A stretch of 7,888 nt of DNA, from assembly GCA_944386375.1 (NCBI GenBank), contig CALXAW010000059.1, positions 1-7,888 on the forward strand. Direction: 5' to 3'. The notes beneath the pieces were generated by a model, which was not told the DNA's origin, did no database searches, and worked only from the letters and a program-made list of their open reading frames with translations. The stretch comes from an uncultured Clostridia bacterium. Its GTDB lineage: Bacteria > Bacillota > Clostridia > TANB77 > CAG-508. The position numbers and the translations under genes are program-made. Of the stretch, positions 5,977 through 7,888 are shown piece by piece; the first letter of the stretch is position 1; each line of letters opens with the position of its first letter.

Positions 5977-6106
5977 TATAATTAAAGGGAAACAGTTTGA
6001 AGAAACATTAGGTATATATTATGAAGATGATTTACAAGATATAGGAGACAGTGTAGATGACATAAATAAAACAGAAGTAAGAGTAATAACATATACCCAA
6101 CAATAA
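5960..6106 (+). pseudogene. Out-of-frame C-terminal part of pilin-like protein 5
   Basis: This 48-residue frame begins at ATG 5960, overlaps the end of the 5524 gene by 17 bases and lies one base out of its frame. It reads GLYDIIKGKQFEE, GIYYEDD and RVITYTQQ, well-formed helix and strand sequence with the same kind of beta-type ending as the siblings. It fills the 149 bases that would otherwise separate TGA 5974 from the next gene, where neighbours are far closer, and its stop lies just ahead of the next binding site. Only a weak AAGG precedes ATG 5960, at 13 bases, so independent translation is unlikely. The best reading is the lost or frameshifted tail of protein 5. A separate, translationally coupled small protein is the alternative. 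Confidence 0.65.
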
Positions 6107-6125
6107 ATATAATGGAGGTAATAAT

Positions 6126-6674
6126 ATGAGTGATACAACTATAACAATTATTGCAATATTTTTAGCGGCAATATTAATGTTTATATTTCCACTTATGGCA
6201 ATGTCAGACAGAACAGATGATGTGTCTCAATTAACTGTACAAACAGCAACAACAGAATTTGTAGACAATGTACGTACTACAGGTGTGTTATCATTAGAAA
6301 AATATGATAGTTTTTATCAAGAAATAGCTGCTACAGGTAATACATATGATGTAGAAATGGAAATACAAGTATTAGACGAAAACCCAGGTAAAAAATCAAC
6401 ACAAACAGAAACAACTAAAATAGGAGAAAATGTATACTACACATTATATACTACACAAATACTAGATACATTAAATGCTAATTCAACAGCAACTCAAAAT
6501 GCAGTTTACAGATTAAAAGAAGGGGATATATTTTCTGCTAAAGTAAAAAATACAAATACAACAATATCTCAACAATTAAAAAATGCATTTTATAAAGTAA
6601 CAGGAAATGATACATATCAAATTGCTGCACAACATGCAGGTATTGTAACAGTAAATGGCACTGGTTCAAATTAA
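6126..6674 (+). CDS. One-helix envelope protein, possible TadE-like minor subunit
   Basis: This complete protein of 182 residues starts at an ATG with GGAGG 7 bases upstream. It has a very short leader (MSDTT), a hydrophobic helix at about residues 5-25, then an amphipathic helical stretch (TVQTATTEFVDNVRTTG, 37-53) and YDSFYQEIAATG (60-71). The beta-rich remainder contains YDVEMEIQVLDENPGKK and YYTLYTTQILDTL. There is no cysteine. One N-terminal helix continuing into a polar amphipathic helix is the layout of TadE/TadF-type pseudopilins and other minor subunits of type IV filament systems, but no E-x-A-x or prepilin cleavage motif is clear. It follows the pilin-like cluster directly and is followed by a hairpin at 6689-6719, so it may be the last gene of the main transcript. 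I do not recognise a named family; the role rests on layout and position. Confidence 0.75.
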   Translation: MSDTTITIIAIFLAAILMFIFPLMAMSDRTDDVSQLTVQTATTEFVDNVRTTGVLSLEKYDSFYQEIAATGNTYDVEMEIQVLDENPGKKSTQTETTKIGENVYYTLYTTQILDTLNANSTATQNAVYRLKEGDIFSAKVKNTNTTISQQLKNAFYKVTGNDTYQIAAQHAGIVTVNGTGSN

Positions 6675-6688
6675 AAAACACAAAAATA

Positions 6689-6719
6689 AGTAGCTTGTAA
6701 TATATTGTTACAAGCTATT
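6689..6719 (+). terminator. Candidate intrinsic terminator or attenuator
   Basis: A perfect 10-bp inverted repeat (6691-6700 with 6708-6717, 7-base loop) extends by one G-U and one A-T pair. A-rich sequence precedes it and a T-rich but interrupted stretch (6718-6728) follows. It begins 15 bases after the stop of the previous gene. The broken T tract and the nearby binding site of the next gene suggest partial termination, which would lower expression of the gene at 6754. No convincing promoter follows it. Confidence 0.5.
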
Positions 6720-6753
6720 AATTTTAATATGCACAAATGAGGTGAACAAAAGA

Positions 6754-7888
6754 ATGAAAATTCAGAGTTTAGCAATAATTTTTGTAATAATAATATTACC
6801 AATTTCTATTCTTTTATCTGAATATACACAAGCATTAATTACAACAGTAAATTTACAAACATCATATAATTCTAGTTTAATAAGTGCTACATATGATGCA
6901 GTAGTTGCATATCAATTAAATTCTATAAATGATAGCTCAACAGATATAACAAATTCAAAAATAAGAGATATAGAGGCATCTGCAAACACTTTTTTAACAT
7001 CAATAGGTAATCAATTTAATATGAGTGGAGAAAGTTCAAGAACAATAAATACATTTGTACCAGCAATTGTATTTACAATGTATGATGGATATTATATATA
7101 TTCACCATACGAAAATGACATATCAGGTATATATTCAGCAGATGCAAACCCTAATGCTTCATATACAGATGGAGAGACTTTAGATGGATTAAAACCATAT
7201 GTATATTATAGCTGTAGATATACAAGACCAGGAGGAGTAGATGTTGTTATAACATATTCGCTAGATAATTATATTACAATACAAGGTTATGTAGGTTCAG
7301 GTCCAAACGATTATTGGAATAAATCAGGCTATTTTTTAGATAAAGTTTTATTAGATGGTAGCGGGAATATTACATATGATGGAATACCAATAGAAAGAAG
7401 TGAAGGAGCACTAACAGAACAAATATATGATTCTGAACTTAAAAGTTTGAAAACATATAAGTATGCTAAGATAAATGGCACTAAATATTATTTGGATGAT
7501 AATGGACAAGTATTTTATATACAAAATGGAGAAAAAAATTATTCGCCATCAAAAACACAATTAGACTATTACAAAGGGATAATAGAGGATAATGATTCAG
7601 CTTATGAATATTATAGAAATGCAGCTGAATTTACAGAAGAAGTAAGAAATGTATTGGGTGATTTAACATTTGATAACGCTGTAGATGAGAATAATGAAAA
7701 TATTGACGCAAATGGGTTTAATGGAACTGATAAGATATTTGATAATAGCAATGGAGATGCAGAAGAAAAGGAATCAAATTTTTCAGTACATAGAACAGCA
7801 GTTATAAGGTATACAATAGAAAAAAATCTATCTATAGCAATTGCAAATTATGACCAAAAATACAGTAGTGGTTCTGTAGCATTTAGTA
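6754..7888 (+). CDS. Large one-helix surface or envelope protein, 3' end outside the window
   Basis: The frame is open from ATG 6754 to the last base, giving 378 visible residues. GAGGTGA (6739-6745) is a good binding site 8 bases upstream. The protein has an N-terminal membrane helix (about 5-22) without a clear signal peptidase site, then a long amphipathic helical region (LITTVNLQTSYNSSLISATY, 28-47, continuing to about 85). A conserved-looking tyrosine-rich motif (MYDGYYIYSP, 109-118) follows. The middle is rich in Gly, Asn and Tyr with predicted beta character, and residues 308-342 are acidic and low in complexity. Near the window end, AVIRYTIEKNLSIAIANYDQ (349-368) looks like another ordered helix. 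The layout recalls TadE/TadG-type accessory proteins, with a membrane-held stalk and an extracellular domain. It may be a tip or anchoring part of the filament encoded upstream. I recognise no named domain, and the C-terminus is missing. Confidence 0.75.
   Translation, partial: MKIQSLAIIFVIIILPISILLSEYTQALITTVNLQTSYNSSLISATYDAVVAYQLNSINDSSTDITNSKIRDIEASANTFLTSIGNQFNMSGESSRTINTFVPAIVFTMYDGYYIYSPYENDISGIYSADANPNASYTDGETLDGLKPYVYYSCRYTRPGGVDVVITYSLDNYITIQGYVGSGPNDYWNKSGYFLDKVLLDGSGNITYDGIPIERSEGALTEQIYDSELKSLKTYKYAKINGTKYYLDDNGQVFYIQNGEKNYSPSKTQLDYYKGIIEDNDSAYEYYRNAAEFTEEVRNVLGDLTFDNAVDENNENIDANGFNGTDKIFDNSNGDAEEKESNFSVHRTAVIRYTIEKNLSIAIANYDQKYSSGSVAFS

Noticed and set aside
5974..5985. TGA read as tryptophan (Mycoplasma-type code) to extend protein 5
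   Set aside because: A TAA follows at 5983-5985, so it would add only three residues; TGG serves as the Trp codon elsewhere.
7468..7542. Resemblance of residues 239-263 of the long protein to choline-binding or cell-wall-binding repeats
   Set aside because: There is only one copy, and the usual tryptophan and GW spacing are missing, so the YYLDDNG similarity is too weak to call.
1..7888. CRISPR arrays, tRNA or rRNA genes, insertion sequences
   Set aside because: I saw no regularly spaced repeats, RNA gene signatures, transposase coding sequence or flanking terminal repeats.

Overview
The window is AT-rich DNA with A-ending codons, TAA stops, strong AGGAGG-type ribosome binding sites and some GTG/TTG starts. 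TGG is used for tryptophan, so the standard bacterial code fits. Together these suggest a low-GC Gram-positive bacterium of the Clostridia type; this is inferred from composition, not from a marker gene. All supported genes lie on the plus strand, mostly separated by 15 to 80 bases, and look like one operon that runs past both window ends.

Region 1 (1-3257) is the motor. The 3' part of a secretion ATPase of the CpaF/TadA/archaellum-ATPase superfamily (1-1143, 5' end outside the window) is followed by a large eight-helix membrane protein (about 1188-3257). That protein carries two T2SSF-like halves in one chain, as if TadB and TadC were fused or as in an archaellum platform protein.

Region 2 (3276-6106) is a set of five small proteins, each with one N-terminal membrane helix. 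Four begin with the same signature, MEN[A/V]T[K/D]AL, directly at the start codon. They look like paralogous pilin-like subunits without a classical prepilin leader. Three members end in a shared block with the only cysteine in the protein. The 132-residue member at 5101 has the best ribosome binding site and the plainest fold, so it may be the major subunit. The last member (5524) is split by a one-base frame change near 5949-5976; its natural C-terminal end continues in the next frame to 6106.

Region 3 (6126-7888) holds two further one-helix proteins, a complete one of 182 residues and a long one cut by the window end. A hairpin at 6689-6719 lies between them and may end or attenuate the transcript. 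Neither protein can be named, but position and topology suggest minor or TadE/TadG-like envelope subunits of the same machine.

Inferred working model: the cytoplasmic ATPase drives the platform protein, which assembles the one-helix subunits into a surface filament or pseudopilus, with the long downstream proteins as tip, adaptor or accessory parts. No prepilin peptidase, secretin, adhesin or regulator is visible in this window.
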